Notes: generated by a model not told the origin, from the sequence alone. 64,000 nt of DNA from DASSUW01 sp963844405 (GCA_963844405.1 CAWJNZ010000007.1:806001-870000); one strand, 5' to 3'. Shown: positions 24,873-34,800, counted from the first letter of the stretch. Numbers and translations: made by a program.

Positions 24873-25096
24873 GTTGGCCAGTCTCGGCCTCGCGATTCCG
24901 CATGCCGCAACGATCGGGCTCGGATCGGGCTCGAAGAGGTGTGGGCGCGGAGGGTGGGGTTGTTTATGGGTCGTATAGCGACGCTTTCCCGACCCGCCAG
25001 TTTCCGGAGTGAGGCCGTCGGCGCAACGGCTTCCACGATGCGAAACCGCCCACCTCCGTGCCTCTCTCAATGCCGCAGTTATGACGAAAGGCTAGA

Positions 25097-25118
25097 CGCC
25101 CCCGCCGGAGCGGGGGCG
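25097..25118 (-). terminator. Terminator-like hairpin after the CHRD gene
   Basis: Perfect nine-base stem CGCCCCCGC / GCGGGGGCG with loop CGGA, 16 bases past the CHRD stop on the minus strand. No U run follows, which is common in very GC-rich genomes. Confidence 0.65.
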
Positions 25119-25134
25119 CCTCGTCCGATCAGGA

Positions 25135-25671
25135 TCAGTCGGAGACGGGCCCGTGCTCGAGCTGAGCGCGGATCTCGCCGCCGGGCCGTGCCTGGCTGTG
25201 CACGTTGGCGTACGTGTAGCCGGCCTGGATCGCGGCGACGAGCTCGTTGAACTCGCCGGGCGCGATGCCCTGCGCGGCGGGGCCGACGACGTCAGCCGGC
25301 CTGAGCGTCCCAGTCACCGTCCCTCCCGGCGTCGGGCACTCGGGCGTGCCCGCGGGGCCGTTGCCGAGATTCGTGCACAGGAACACGCTGACGCCGCCCG
25401 TCTGGGCGGGCGCTCCGAAGTGGATGTGCGCCTGCAGCACCGGCGTGTCGAAGCCGCTGTACGTGAGGCTGTACTCGAGCTCCTGCGTCGACCGATTGAC
25501 GTGGAGCTTGAACTCGCCGTCGGCCGGCGTGGACACCGACTGCAGCGTCTCCTCGTAGCCGGTCAGGTGCTCGTTGAAGCCGCTGCCGCCGGTCGCGACC
25601 GCCACCCCGACGGCGCCGAGCACGGACATCACCCCCACGACCAGCACCAACTGGAGCTTGCGTCTGCTCAC
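25135..25671 (-). CDS. CHRD domain-containing secreted protein
   Basis: 178 residues with a signal peptide or N-terminal anchor (MSRRKLQLVLVVGVMSVLGA). One CHRD domain follows: HLTGYEETLQSVSTPADGEF, AHIHFGAPAQTGGVSVFLC, then YANVHSQARPGGEIRAQL, the characteristic HxH and xNVHS..PxGEIRG-type ends. CHRD domains occur in chordin and in many secreted bacterial proteins of unknown role. GTG 25671 is preceded by GGGGTAAGG. Confidence 0.88.
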   Translation of the reverse strand: MSRRKLQLVLVVGVMSVLGAVGVAVATGGSGFNEHLTGYEETLQSVSTPADGEFKLHVNRSTQELEYSLTYSGFDTPVLQAHIHFGAPAQTGGVSVFLCTNLGNGPAGTPECPTPGGTVTGTLRPADVVGPAAQGIAPGEFNELVAAIQAGYTYANVHSQARPGGEIRAQLEHGPVSD

Positions 25672-25724
25672 CCTTACCCCCTCAGGTTGGATGCCTGAAC
25701 GTCCGTGAATACGCGCGCGCGGAG

Positions 25725-26618
25725 CTACAGGTTCAGCGCGGCGATCGTCTCGCGGTGCGCCGCGGCCGATCCGTACAGGTGCGCGTTGGCCTCGCCGCGC
25801 TTGAGGAAGAGGTGCAGGTCGTGCTCCCAGGTGAACCCGATGCCGCCGTGGACCTGGAGCGCGGCGCGCGGCACGCGCCGCCCGGCGTCGCTCGCGTAGG
25901 CCTTCGCGCAGGCGACGGCGAGCGGCGCGGTCTCGGCCTCGTGGTCGAGCGCCCACGCCGCCCAGTAGACCGCCGAGCGCGCGCCCTCGACCTCGAGCAG
26001 CATCTGCGCGCAGGCGTGCGAGACCGCCTGATAGGTCCCGATCGGGCGGCCGAACTGCTTGCGCTCCTTGGCGTAGGCGACCGCCATCTCCATCGCCCGC
26101 TGGGCGACGCCGACCGAGTCGGCGGCGTTCATCACCGTGACCTGCAGGCGGGCGCGCGCGACGTCGGCGCCGAGCGGCTCGCGCGAGCCGCCCTCCACGC
26201 GGAAGAGCCGGCGCGTGGGGTCGAGCGACTCGACCGCCGTCAGCTCCGCTCCGGTCACGCGAGCCCCGTCCCAGTCGACCAGCACGTCGGCGTACCCGGC
26301 GTCCGCGGCGACCCCGTCGACCACCAGCGCGCCGCGTTCGCCGGAAGCCCCGAACAGGCCGGCGGCCCAGGTCGACGGCAGCGGCGTCGGCGCCAGCGCG
26401 TGCCCCAGCTCCTCGGCCAGCACGACGAGCTCGACGGTCCCGAGCTCGGCGATCTCGGGCCAGCCGAGCGAGACGATCTCGTCCCACTGCGGGTCGGTGA
26501 AGGCGCGCTCCTCCTCGAGCGCCAGCCGCCGCACCTCGGCCAGCGGGTAGCGGGCGGCCAGGAACTCGCGCGCGGTGGACCGGATCGTCCGCTGGTCCTC
26601 CGAGAGGTCGAAGTTCAT
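25725..26618 (-). CDS. Acyl-CoA dehydrogenase family protein, short subunit
   Basis: 297 residues, shorter than a full acyl-CoA dehydrogenase. It has the N-terminal helical part (MNFDLSEDQRTIRSTAREFL) and the C-terminal domain (AKERKQFGRPIGTYQAVSH, LQVHGGIGFTWEHDLHLFLK), but the middle beta domain is reduced. This matches the smaller partner in two-gene FadE heterocomplexes of actinobacteria that oxidise steroid side chains or other branched acyl-CoAs. ATG 26618 overlaps the stop of the large subunit gene by four bases. FAD-bound, cytosolic. Substrate unknown. Confidence 0.9.
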   Translation of the reverse strand: MNFDLSEDQRTIRSTAREFLAARYPLAEVRRLALEEERAFTDPQWDEIVSLGWPEIAELGTVELVVLAEELGHALAPTPLPSTWAAGLFGASGERGALVVDGVAADAGYADVLVDWDGARVTGAELTAVESLDPTRRLFRVEGGSREPLGADVARARLQVTVMNAADSVGVAQRAMEMAVAYAKERKQFGRPIGTYQAVSHACAQMLLEVEGARSAVYWAAWALDHEAETAPLAVACAKAYASDAGRRVPRAALQVHGGIGFTWEHDLHLFLKRGEANAHLYGSAAAHRETIAALNL

Positions 26619-27721
26619 GCCCGGGGCAATCCGAGGACCCGCTCGGCGACGATGTTCTTGAGGATCTCGGTCGTGCCGCCCTCGATCGAGTTGGCCCGCG
26701 CGCGCAGGAAGCGGTATTGCCAGCGGGCGTCGTCCGGCGCCACGTCCATCGCCAGCTCGGTCAGCGCCTGGTTGACCTCCGCCCAGTGCCACTTGCCGAG
26801 CGACCCCTCCGGGCCGGGCGCGTCGCGGGTCAGACCGCGAAAGGCCGTCAGCCTGAGCACGTTCGCCTCGGCCACGAGCTGGCCGAAGCGCTGGCGGATC
26901 ACCGGGTCCCCGTCCAGCCCGGCCTCGCGGATCCGGTCGCGCAGCTCGCGCAGCGCGACCCGCACGCGGACCTGGAGCGCGAAGGCCAGCCCCGCGCGCT
27001 CGTGCATGAGCGTCGTGATGGCCACCGCCCAGCCGTTGCCCTCGCCGCCGACGATGTTCTCGTCCGGGATCCGGGCCTCCTCGAGGAAGAGCTCGTTGAA
27101 CTCGGACTCGCCGGTGATCTGCACCAGCGGCCGCACCTCCACGCCGTCCTGCTCCATGTCCATCAGGAAGTAGGTCAGCCCGCGGTGCTTCGGCGCCTCG
27201 GGGTCGGTGCGGGCGACGAGCATGCACCACTTCGCCTCGTGCGCGTACGTCGTCCACACCTTCTGGCCCGTCACCACCCACGCGTCGCCGTCCCGGACGG
27301 CGCGCGTCTTCAGCGAGGCGAGGTCGGATCCCGACTCCGGCTCGGAGAACCCCTGGCACCAGATCTCGTCGGCCGAGAGGATCGGCGCCAGGTAGCGTCG
27401 CTTCTGCTCCTCGCTGCCGTGGGCGATGACCGTCGGCCCGCCCATCGCGAGACCGAGCACGTTCGCCATCGACGGCGCGCCCGCCCGCGCCACCTCCTCG
27501 TAGAAGATCGCCTGCTCGACCTGCGTGGCGCCGGCGCCGCCGTACTCGGTCGGCCAGCTCAGCCCCGCCCAGCCGCGCTCGTTCAGCGCCCGCTGCCACT
27601 CGCGGCGCAACTCGAACAGCTCGGGGTCGGAGTCCGGCTCCCGGCCGGGGTGGTTGGCCTCTATCCAGCCGCGGACGGCGTCACGGAACTCACGCTCGGC
27701 CGGCGACAGGCTCAGGTCCAT
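26615..27721 (-). CDS. Acyl-CoA dehydrogenase family protein, large subunit
   Basis: 368 residues with the full three-domain fold: LSLSPAEREFRDAVRGWIE; CQGFSEPESGSDLASLKTRA (FAD and acyl-CoA contacts); GQKVWTTYAHEAKWCMLVAR; and a C-terminal RANSIEGGTTEILKNIVAERV, the usual GGTSEI-type motif. It pairs with the downstream short subunit by a four-base overlap, as in FadE-type heterotetramers. The start (ATG 27721) lies inside the end of the DMT transporter gene, with 32 bases overlapping on the same strand. Confidence 0.92.
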   Translation of the reverse strand: MDLSLSPAEREFRDAVRGWIEANHPGREPDSDPELFELRREWQRALNERGWAGLSWPTEYGGAGATQVEQAIFYEEVARAGAPSMANVLGLAMGGPTVIAHGSEEQKRRYLAPILSADEIWCQGFSEPESGSDLASLKTRAVRDGDAWVVTGQKVWTTYAHEAKWCMLVARTDPEAPKHRGLTYFLMDMEQDGVEVRPLVQITGESEFNELFLEEARIPDENIVGGEGNGWAVAITTLMHERAGLAFALQVRVRVALRELRDRIREAGLDGDPVIRQRFGQLVAEANVLRLTAFRGLTRDAPGPEGSLGKWHWAEVNQALTELAMDVAPDDARWQYRFLRARANSIEGGTTEILKNIVAERVLGLPRA

Positions 27722-28619
27722 GGTCCGGGCACGCTACCGGCTCAGGGACCTGCTCGCGCCGGGGCCGCGAGGCCAGCGCGACGCCGCCGAGGATGAGCAC
27801 CAGGCCCGCGATCGCGGCGACCGTTATCGCCTCGTCGAGGAAGATGGCGCCGTAGAAGAGGGCCACTCCCGGGGCGAGGTAGCTGACCAGCGAGGCGCGG
27901 CCGGCGCCGACCTCGGCGATCAGCGTGTAGAAGATCACGAAGGCGAGCGCGGTGGCGACCACGCCGAGCGCGACCACGGCGGCGACGGCGCCAAGGCCCG
28001 GCGTCTCGCTCGGCGCCGTGGCGACCGCGGCGGGCAGCGTCCACAGCGAGGCGGCGGAGATCGAGACGAACGAGGCCTGGATCGAGGTCAGCCGCCCGTA
28101 GCGGCGCTTGACCACGAAGCCGCCGAGCGCGTAGAAGGCGGCGGCGCCGACCATGGCCAGCGCGCCGAGGAACTGCGCGAGCGTGGAGATCGACTCGACG
28201 CCGACCACGATCGCCACGCCGACCAGGCCGATGACCATGCCGAGGCCCTGGCGGCGATCGATCCGCTCGGACGGGTCGATGAACGGCGCGAAGAGGGCGA
28301 CGAACAGGGCGGCCGGGGAGATCAGGACGGCGGTCAGGCCGGACGGCACCTCGTGCTCGCCGAAGGTGATCAGGGTGAACGGGGCGGCGACGGCGACGAA
28401 GCCCAGCGTCGCCGCCCAGCCGGGGCGCCGGCGCATGTCGGCGAGCGCGCCGCGGACGGCGCCGCGCAGGACGACCGCGAGCACGACGGCGGCGATCGCC
28501 GTGCGCAGCCACACGACCATCGGCGCGCTGAAGTCCTCAAGCGCGTACTTGATCAGCAGGTAGGAGCCGCCCCAGATGGACGCCAGCGCGGCGAGCAAGG
28601 CGATGTGGCGGGGCGACAT
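27690..28619 (-). CDS. EamA/DMT family transporter
   Basis: 309 residues with about ten membrane helices arranged as two EamA repeats (MSPRHIALLAALASIWGGSY; LGALAMVGAAAFYALGGFVV). Members export amino acids or other small metabolites; the substrate cannot be predicted. The C-terminal tail is hydrophilic (RRREQVPEPVACPDHG). ATG 28619 is where the EamA fold begins; the frame is open far upstream without similarity. Its end overlaps the acyl-CoA dehydrogenase start. Confidence 0.9.
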   Translation of the reverse strand: MSPRHIALLAALASIWGGSYLLIKYALEDFSAPMVVWLRTAIAAVVLAVVLRGAVRGALADMRRRPGWAATLGFVAVAAPFTLITFGEHEVPSGLTAVLISPAALFVALFAPFIDPSERIDRRQGLGMVIGLVGVAIVVGVESISTLAQFLGALAMVGAAAFYALGGFVVKRRYGRLTSIQASFVSISAASLWTLPAAVATAPSETPGLGAVAAVVALGVVATALAFVIFYTLIAEVGAGRASLVSYLAPGVALFYGAIFLDEAITVAAIAGLVLILGGVALASRPRREQVPEPVACPDHGPEPVAGRA

Positions 28620-28687
28620 GGGACCCAGTGTCGCAGCCACTCGGCCCAAGCGGAAATGACGATTGCGAGTGACCGCGATAAGCGGAG

Positions 28688-28978
28688 CTAATCGGCCGAC
28701 GGCGACGAGGCCGGCTTCGACTCGGTCTTCTTCTCCTTCGCCTTGGCGTCGTGCGAGTCGGACCCCGAGGAGGCGGCCTTCTCGGTCTCGCGCTTGCGCT
28801 TGGAGGTCCCGTAGTCGGTGTTGTAGAAGCCCGAGCCCTTGAAGTGGACGGCGATCGGGTGGAAGACGCGCTGGACCGGCGCGCCGCAGACCTCGCAGTG
28901 AGTCATCGGATCGTCGGTGATCTTCTGCATCACCTCGAGGAGGTGGCCGTTCTCGCAGCGGTACTCGTAGATCGGCAT
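28688..28978 (-). CDS. FmdB family zinc-ribbon protein
   Basis: 96 residues. The N-terminal zinc ribbon MPIYEYRCENGHLLEVMQ ... HCEVCGAPVQRVFHP is the FmdB signature; the first knuckle reads CENGH instead of CxxC, so ligation may be Cys3-His-like. The family continues with FKGSGFYNTDYG. The C-terminal 45 residues are charged low-complexity (Lys/Glu/Ser). Role unknown in most bacteria. I chose ATG 28978 because the signature starts there. It is divergent from glyS at 29007. Confidence 0.9.
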   Translation of the reverse strand: MPIYEYRCENGHLLEVMQKITDDPMTHCEVCGAPVQRVFHPIAVHFKGSGFYNTDYGTSKRKRETEKAASSGSDSHDAKAKEKKTESKPASSPSAD

Positions 28979-29006
28979 CGAGACGGGCGAGTATAGGCTG
29001 GGAGGC

Positions 29007-30332
29007 ATGGCGGCTCCGACCATGGACGCCGTCGTGGCGCTCTGCAAGCGGCGGGGGTTGATCTTCCCCGCGTCGGAGATCTACGGCGGCATCGCGAACA
29101 CCTACGACTACGGGCACTACGGCGTCCTGCTGAAGAAGAACGTCGTCGACGCGTGGTGGAAGGCGATGATCCAGGAGCGCGACGACGTCGTCGCGCTCGA
29201 CTCCGCGATCATCCAGCACCCGCGGACGTGGGAGGCGTCGGGCCACCTTGCGGGCTTCACCGACCCGCTGGTCGACTGCAAGACCTGCGGCCAGCGCTTC
29301 CGCGCCGACCACCTCGACGAGCTGCAGTGCGGGCGCAAGCCGTCCAAGCACCCGGGCGAGGCCGACGAGTGCGACCTCACCGAGGCGCGCGAGTTCAACC
29401 TCATGTTCGCGACCACGATCGGCCCGGTGCAGGAGGCCGGCTCGACGGTGTACCTGCGGCCGGAGACCGCCCAGGGCATCTTCCTGGACTTCAAGACCAC
29501 GCTCCAGTACGCGCGCCGCAAGCCGCCGTTCGGCATCGCCCAGGTCGGCAAGTCGTTCCGCAACGAGATCACGCCCGGCAACTTCATCTTCCGCACGCTC
29601 GAGTTCGAGCAGATGGAGATGGAGTTCTTCGTCCCGCCGGACGAGGCCGGGCAGTGGTACGACTACTGGCGCCAGGCGCGGCTCGACTGGTACGTGGCGC
29701 TCGGCATCGATCGCGAGCGCCTGCGCCTGCGCGACCACGACGCCGACGAGCTCTCGCACTACTCCTCGGCGACCGCCGACGTCGAGTACCTGTACCCGAT
29801 CGGCTGGTCGGAGCTCGAGGGCATCGCCAACCGCGGCGCCTTCGACCTCACCCAGCACGCCAACCACTCCGGCGAGAAGCTCGAGTACTTCGACGGGCAG
29901 ACGAAGGAGCGCTACGTCCCGCACGTGATCGAGCCGGCGGCCGGCGTCGGCCGCACGATGCTGGCGCTGCTGTGCGACGCCTACGACGAGGACGAGATCG
30001 GCGGCGAGAAGCGCACCGTGCTGCGACTGCACCCGAGGGTCGCGCCCGTGAAGGTCGCCGTGCTCCCGCTGCTGCGCAAGGACGGCCACCCCGAGCGCGC
30101 GCGCGAGATCTACGAGCAGCTGCGCGGGCACGTGAGCGCCGAGTACGACGAGGGCGGCCACATCGGCAAGCGCTACCGGCGGCAGGACGAGATCGGCACG
30201 CCGCTGGCGGTCACGATCGACCACCAGACGCTCGAGGACGACACCGTCACCCTGCGCGACCGCGACACGCTGAGCCAGGACCGGGTCCCGGCGGACGAGC
30301 TGGTCGCCCGTGTGACCGAAGTCACACGCTGA
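29007..30332 (+). CDS. glyS: Glycyl-tRNA synthetase (homodimeric type)
   Basis: 441 residues, class II alpha2-type enzyme as in actinobacteria. MDAVVALCKRRGLIFPASEIYGG opens the family; motif 2 and the glycyl-adenylate region appear in VYLRPETAQGIFLDFK and FGIAQVGKSFRNEITPGNFI; motif 3 is AGVGRTMLALL. The anticodon domain (VAPVKVAVLPLL ... LAVTIDHQTLEDDTVTLRDR) is intact. The insert with CKTCGQRF and CGRKPSKHPGEADEC probably forms a metal knuckle. Confidence 0.97.
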   Translation: MAAPTMDAVVALCKRRGLIFPASEIYGGIANTYDYGHYGVLLKKNVVDAWWKAMIQERDDVVALDSAIIQHPRTWEASGHLAGFTDPLVDCKTCGQRFRADHLDELQCGRKPSKHPGEADECDLTEAREFNLMFATTIGPVQEAGSTVYLRPETAQGIFLDFKTTLQYARRKPPFGIAQVGKSFRNEITPGNFIFRTLEFEQMEMEFFVPPDEAGQWYDYWRQARLDWYVALGIDRERLRLRDHDADELSHYSSATADVEYLYPIGWSELEGIANRGAFDLTQHANHSGEKLEYFDGQTKERYVPHVIEPAAGVGRTMLALLCDAYDEDEIGGEKRTVLRLHPRVAPVKVAVLPLLRKDGHPERAREIYEQLRGHVSAEYDEGGHIGKRYRRQDEIGTPLAVTIDHQTLEDDTVTLRDRDTLSQDRVPADELVARVTEVTR

Positions 30333-30359
30333 ACGCTCGCGTTTTGTAGCGTCTGCGAC

Positions 30360-31622
30360 ATGAAGGTCGCCGTCGACCAGGTCACCTACGAGGACCTCTA
30401 TCGGCGCTGGGAGGCGGGCAACTGGCGGGCCACGGAGATCGACTTCTCCGCGGACCGCACGCAGTGGCGCGAGGGCTTCAGCGAGCTCGAGCGCCGCGCC
30501 GCGCTCTGGAACTACGCGATGTTCTTCCACGGCGAGGACTCGGTCACGGACAACCTGTCGCCGTTCATCGACGCCGCGCCGCGCGAGGAGCAGAAGTACT
30601 TCCTCGCCACCCAGCAGGTCGACGAGGCCCGCCATGCGGTCTTCTTCAACCGCTTCATGCACGAGGTGGTCGAGCGCGGCGACGGGACGATCGCGGGCGC
30701 GCTGGAGGCGACGAAGCCCGAGCTCACGTGGGGCTTCGTGAAGACGTTCGAGATGCTCGACAAGGTGGTCGGCGAGCTGCGGCGCGACCGCTCGCGGACC
30801 AAGCTCGCCCAGGCCGTGACGATGTACCACTTCGTCGTCGAGGCGACGCTCGCGCAGCCCGGCCAGCACTTCATCTCCGACTACCTGAAGGCGCGCGACC
30901 TGCTGCCCGGCTTCCGCTCCGGCATGCACAAGGTCGCGCTCGACGAGCAGCGCCACATCGGCTTCGGCGTCAAGCTGCTGCGCGACCTCGCGCTCGAGGA
31001 CCCCGAGGTGCCGGAGGCGGTGGCCGAGCAGCTGCGCGCGGTGACGCCGATCTCGCTCGCCGTCTTCGTCCCGCCGGGCTGGAACACCGCATACGTCGAG
31101 TGCTTCGGCTTCACGCTCGAGCAGATCTACGAGGAGGGCGCGAAGTCCTTCGAGGCCAAGTTCCGCGCCGCCGGGCTGCCGGTCGAGGAGCTGCCCGGGC
31201 CGCAGATCATGCCGATGGACATGCCGCCCGCCGGCCGCGCCCGCCGCGGCATCGAGATGCTGCGGGCCGGCTACCTCGGCGAGCGCAACGGCCCGCCCGC
31301 GCGCGACCCCGAGGCGATGGCGATGCTGTTCGACAGCGTGCGCCGCAATGTCGACCTGCGGCACGCCCCCGACGGCCCGTTCGTGCTCCAGTGGGACTTC
31401 CCCGACGCCGAGCCGTGGCACGTGCGCCTCGAGAACGGCTCGACCGCGGCGGCGCCCGGGCGGGCGCCGCACGTCGACCTCGAGCTCCGCTGCCGCTTCG
31501 ACGACTGGGTCGACGTGGTCGCCGGCCGGCTCGACGCGCGCAAGGCGATGGCCACCGGGCGGCTGCGGCCGAAGGCGAAGCCGCGGGCGCTGTGGCGCGC
31601 CCGCGGCCTCTTCACCGCTTGA
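30360..31622 (+). CDS. Ferritin-like (R2-type) di-metal protein fused to an SCP2 sterol-carrier domain
   Basis: 420 residues. Residues about 40-260 form a ribonucleotide-reductase-R2-like ferritin fold with carboxylate ligand motifs in order: FHGEDSVTDN, QQVDEARHAVFF (ExxH), YHFVVEATLAQPG and HKVALDEQRHIGFG (DExRH). The tyrosyl-radical machinery of class I R2 is not evident, and no large subunit (nrdA/E) is nearby, so an R2-like oxidase or a di-metal oxygenase is more likely. The last 110 residues (PFVLQWDFPDAEPWHVRLEN ... MATGRLRPKAKPRALW) are a SCP2-type lipid-binding domain. A lipid or sterol-like substrate is inferred. Confidence 0.8.
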   Translation: MKVAVDQVTYEDLYRRWEAGNWRATEIDFSADRTQWREGFSELERRAALWNYAMFFHGEDSVTDNLSPFIDAAPREEQKYFLATQQVDEARHAVFFNRFMHEVVERGDGTIAGALEATKPELTWGFVKTFEMLDKVVGELRRDRSRTKLAQAVTMYHFVVEATLAQPGQHFISDYLKARDLLPGFRSGMHKVALDEQRHIGFGVKLLRDLALEDPEVPEAVAEQLRAVTPISLAVFVPPGWNTAYVECFGFTLEQIYEEGAKSFEAKFRAAGLPVEELPGPQIMPMDMPPAGRARRGIEMLRAGYLGERNGPPARDPEAMAMLFDSVRRNVDLRHAPDGPFVLQWDFPDAEPWHVRLENGSTAAAPGRAPHVDLELRCRFDDWVDVVAGRLDARKAMATGRLRPKAKPRALWRARGLFTA

Positions 31623-31832
31623 CCTTCAGCGTCATCCGCATCTCCTCCGGGTGCTGGGAGCAGAAGAGGACGTACCTGCCGGCCTTGAGCTTCCTGGTCG
31701 TGTAGGTCCCGCCTGGAGCGGCGAGCGGAACTTCGCCGGCCCCTTCTCGACGTTCACGTCGGCGTCCTTGGCGTCGGCGTCGAAAGCGACCGGCGGGACA
31801 CCCGCCAGCGGCTTGGCCGGGCCGATCGTCAC
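31612..31832 (-). pseudogene. Cupredoxin-like fragment, frameshifted
   Basis: The C-terminal part GGTYTTRKLKAGRYVLFCSQ followed by HPEEMRMTLKVKR carries the type 1 copper ligands Cys, His and Met in the order seen in plastocyanin-like domains. The preceding text (VTIGPAKPLAGVPPVAFDAD...EKGPA) is in another frame; one indel near 31730-31740 joins them. No signal peptide or first His-containing strand is present upstream, because the STAND-WD40 stop lies only about 10 bases before. It is probably a truncated remnant rather than a working electron carrier. It overlaps the end of the ferritin-like gene by 11 bases on the opposite strand. Confidence 0.5.
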
Positions 31833-31843
31833 CTGCTTCGTAG

Positions 31844-34800
31844 TCAGGGGATGAGCCCGGCGTCTCGCCGCTCGTCGGCCGTCAGCCCGCGGGTCACGTA
31901 CCGGCGCGCGCGCTCACTGAGGTCCTCGGCGCTCAGGCACGCCGTGCAGCTCAGGACCCGCGGACCGTCGAGGTCGGTCTCCACGAGCAGGTAGCGGCCG
32001 GTCGGGTCGAGCTCGGCTCTGTCGACGGCACCGCGGAAGCCACCGGCGACACCCTCGGGCTTCCCCGTCCGGGCATCCCAGAACCGGACCGTGCGGTCAG
32101 CGCCGCCGGTGATGATCCACCGACCGTCGGGGCTGTACGCCACGCTGGTCACCGGCCCGCGGTGGCCGCTCAGCTTCTTCTTCAGGGCAGGCTCGCCGGA
32201 CGCCGTGTCCCACACGACGGCGTCCACGCCCGTGGTGACCAGGCGCTCGCCACTCAGATCGAAGGCTCCGCGCAGCTCCTCGCTGCGGCTCTCGGCCTCG
32301 ATCCTCACGGGGCGGTTCGGGCGGTCGACGTCGAAGACCTCGGGCCGCTTGCCGGCGATGAACACCTTGCGGTTGTCGGCGCTGATCGCCCCCTCGAAGG
32401 CCAGGTACGACCGGGGCCGCCCGAGCGGCACGGGCTCTTCGTCGCCGGCCAGGTCGATGAGCCGCGGCTGGCCGATCAGGAGCAGGACGCGCGTGCCGTC
32501 GGCCGAGAGCACGTACGGGCTGACGCGGAACGTCTGGCGCTGCGGCGCCCCGTGGATGGACTTGATGGTGAGCCCAGGCCTGCCGAAGAAGTGCAGGAAC
32601 CCGACCTTGCCGGCCTCCGGCGCGATCCGGACGTAGATCGGATCCGGGACCACGCGCCGGCCTGTCCTGCGCCGGCGACCGTCGAAGGCACTCCAGGTGA
32701 CGATCCGGCCGGCGCCGTCGATCCCCACCACGGATTCCGTGCCGTGGAAGGCCACGGCCTCCGTCCCCCCGCCGGCCAGCGGCGAGCCCGTCGTCACGTC
32801 CCAGAGCCGCACCGTGCCGTCCTCGGTCGCGGTCACGAGGAACCGCCCGCTGGGCGTGAACGCGACGTCGGTGACCGCGTCATCGGCGGCGACGCGGAGC
32901 ACCAGCATCTGATTGCCGCTGGCGGCGTCCCAGATCCGGGCGGTGCCGTCGTCGGCACCCGTCGCCACGGATCCGCCGGGTCCCGCGGCGACGTCGCGGA
33001 TCGCGTACTGGTGCCCGCCGAGCGCCCGGGTCGAGCCCCCACGAGCGGAGGTTCACGACGTTGCCGGTGACGCTCATGAGCCGCGAACCGAGCCAGCGGA
33101 CGTCGGAGTCGAGGTCCTTCGTGCCGCCGGTCACCGGCTCCAGGCTGTCGGCGCCGTACAGCCGCGGGCGGTCCCCCGGGGTGGTGACGAGGATGAGGCG
33201 GCCGTCCGGGCGGAACGTCGCCTGCGACGCCCCGATGTAGCGGCGGCGGGGGGCGCGGATGTGCTCGGTCTTGCCCGACTGCCAGTCCACGAGGCTGATG
33301 CCCTGGCCCCTGGGCGGGCCCTGGACGCCGATCGCGAGCCGGCCGCTGTCGCTGGGGTCGAACGCCAGGCTGGTGACGATGCGCCCGGGCTCGCGCCGGG
33401 TGCGCTCGCCCGTTCGCAGGTCGCGGACGCGCACCACGCCGCCGCGATGCGCGGTGGCGACGTAGCGCCCGCCCGTGGAGGCGGCGACCAGCGCCGCCCC
33501 CGTGAACCGATGCGTGCGCTGCGCGCTGCGCGCGTCGGCCACGAGCACTTCGCGGCGGCGCGTGATGAGCAGGAGGCGCCCGCGGGCGCCGATGAAGGCC
33601 AGGCGCTGGACGTTGCGCGCACCGGCGATCCGGCGCGCCAGCCCCGTCGCCGGCGTCCACAGCTCGACGCGGCCGCGGCGGACGATCGCGACCGTCTCCC
33701 CGCTCGGCGAGACCGCCATCGAGCTGTCGTCGCCGACGAGCGTCCTGGGGTCCTCGAATCCGTAGAACGATGCCCCGGACGGCCCCACCCTGAGAGACAC
33801 CGCGGGCAGCTCGGGTCCACCGTTCGCTGCCAGCGGCGAGCAGCCGAACCGGCAGAGGCTGGGCTCCCCGCCTCGCGGGTACGCGGCGCGCAGGCGCGAC
33901 TCGGACACGGCATCCCTCAGCGCGACCTTCGCCGCCGGTGACGACCGGTCGCGCTCGTACGCCTCGAGCGCCAGGAGCAGGCTGCGCTCGGGATCGGAGT
34001 CGAGCGCCGCCTTCGCCGACTCGGCGAGCTGCGCCGCCGTGACGCGCCGCGACCGCTCGGCGTCCTCGCCGCCGGTCATCAGGGCGAAGCCGCCGACCGC
34101 CGCCGCGATGCCGGACGTCCACGCGAGGCCGAGCGCCAGGCGCCGGCGCCGAAGCCGCCGCCTCACGCGCCGCGCCTCGAGTACGCGGCGGCGATCCTGG
34201 TTGCGGGCCGACCACTCGTGGACGGCCTCGGCCAGGACGTCGTGGTAGAGCTCGTAGCGCTCACGGTCCACCGCGGAGCTCGCCGGCACCACGCGCAGGA
34301 TCCAGCGGTCCGAGGCCGCAAGCTCGTGCAGCACGCGGCTGACGTCGGCGACCGGTCGTTGCGCCCAGCCCGCAAGGTCCTCGGCCGTGTGCGCGATCTT
34401 GGTGCGCGACGGCGTGACGAGGAAGTCGAAGATGTCGGCGGCGAGGGCCTGGTCCTCGGCCGAGAGCCGGCCGAGGGCCTGGCCGAGGTGGCTGGAGACG
34501 ATGGCCGCGGCGCCGCGGAGGCGGTCGAGCGTCCCGGCCGTCAGCTCGAGCCCGCCGCCCGCCGTGCCCGTCGCCCACAGCTGGCGCATGACGAGCTGGA
34601 GGAACGGCGTCTCGACCCGCGTGGTCGCGGCGTGCCTCGGGCCGAGGTCCGCGGGGGCGTGCAGCGCGAGGCGGCCGGCCTGCACGCCGTCCAGCACCTG
34701 CTCGACCAGCTCGGGGTGCACGCGGACCGGATCGCGGCCGGCGCGGACCGTCTCGTTGAAGTGCTCGCACCGGCTCCTGGATCGCCGTCCGCGCGGCCTC

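Larger units (their letters stand above)
24817..25134. other. 318-base gene-free region with a repeat element and hairpins
   Basis: No coding gene is convincing here. It holds a 27-base dispersed repeat (24846-24872), then a less GC-rich stretch with potential stems: GGGTCG/CGACCC (24968-24973 with 24990-24995) and GCCGT/ACGGC around 25015-25031. The 3' end carries the terminator of the CHRD gene. A small structured RNA is possible but unproven. Confidence 0.5.
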
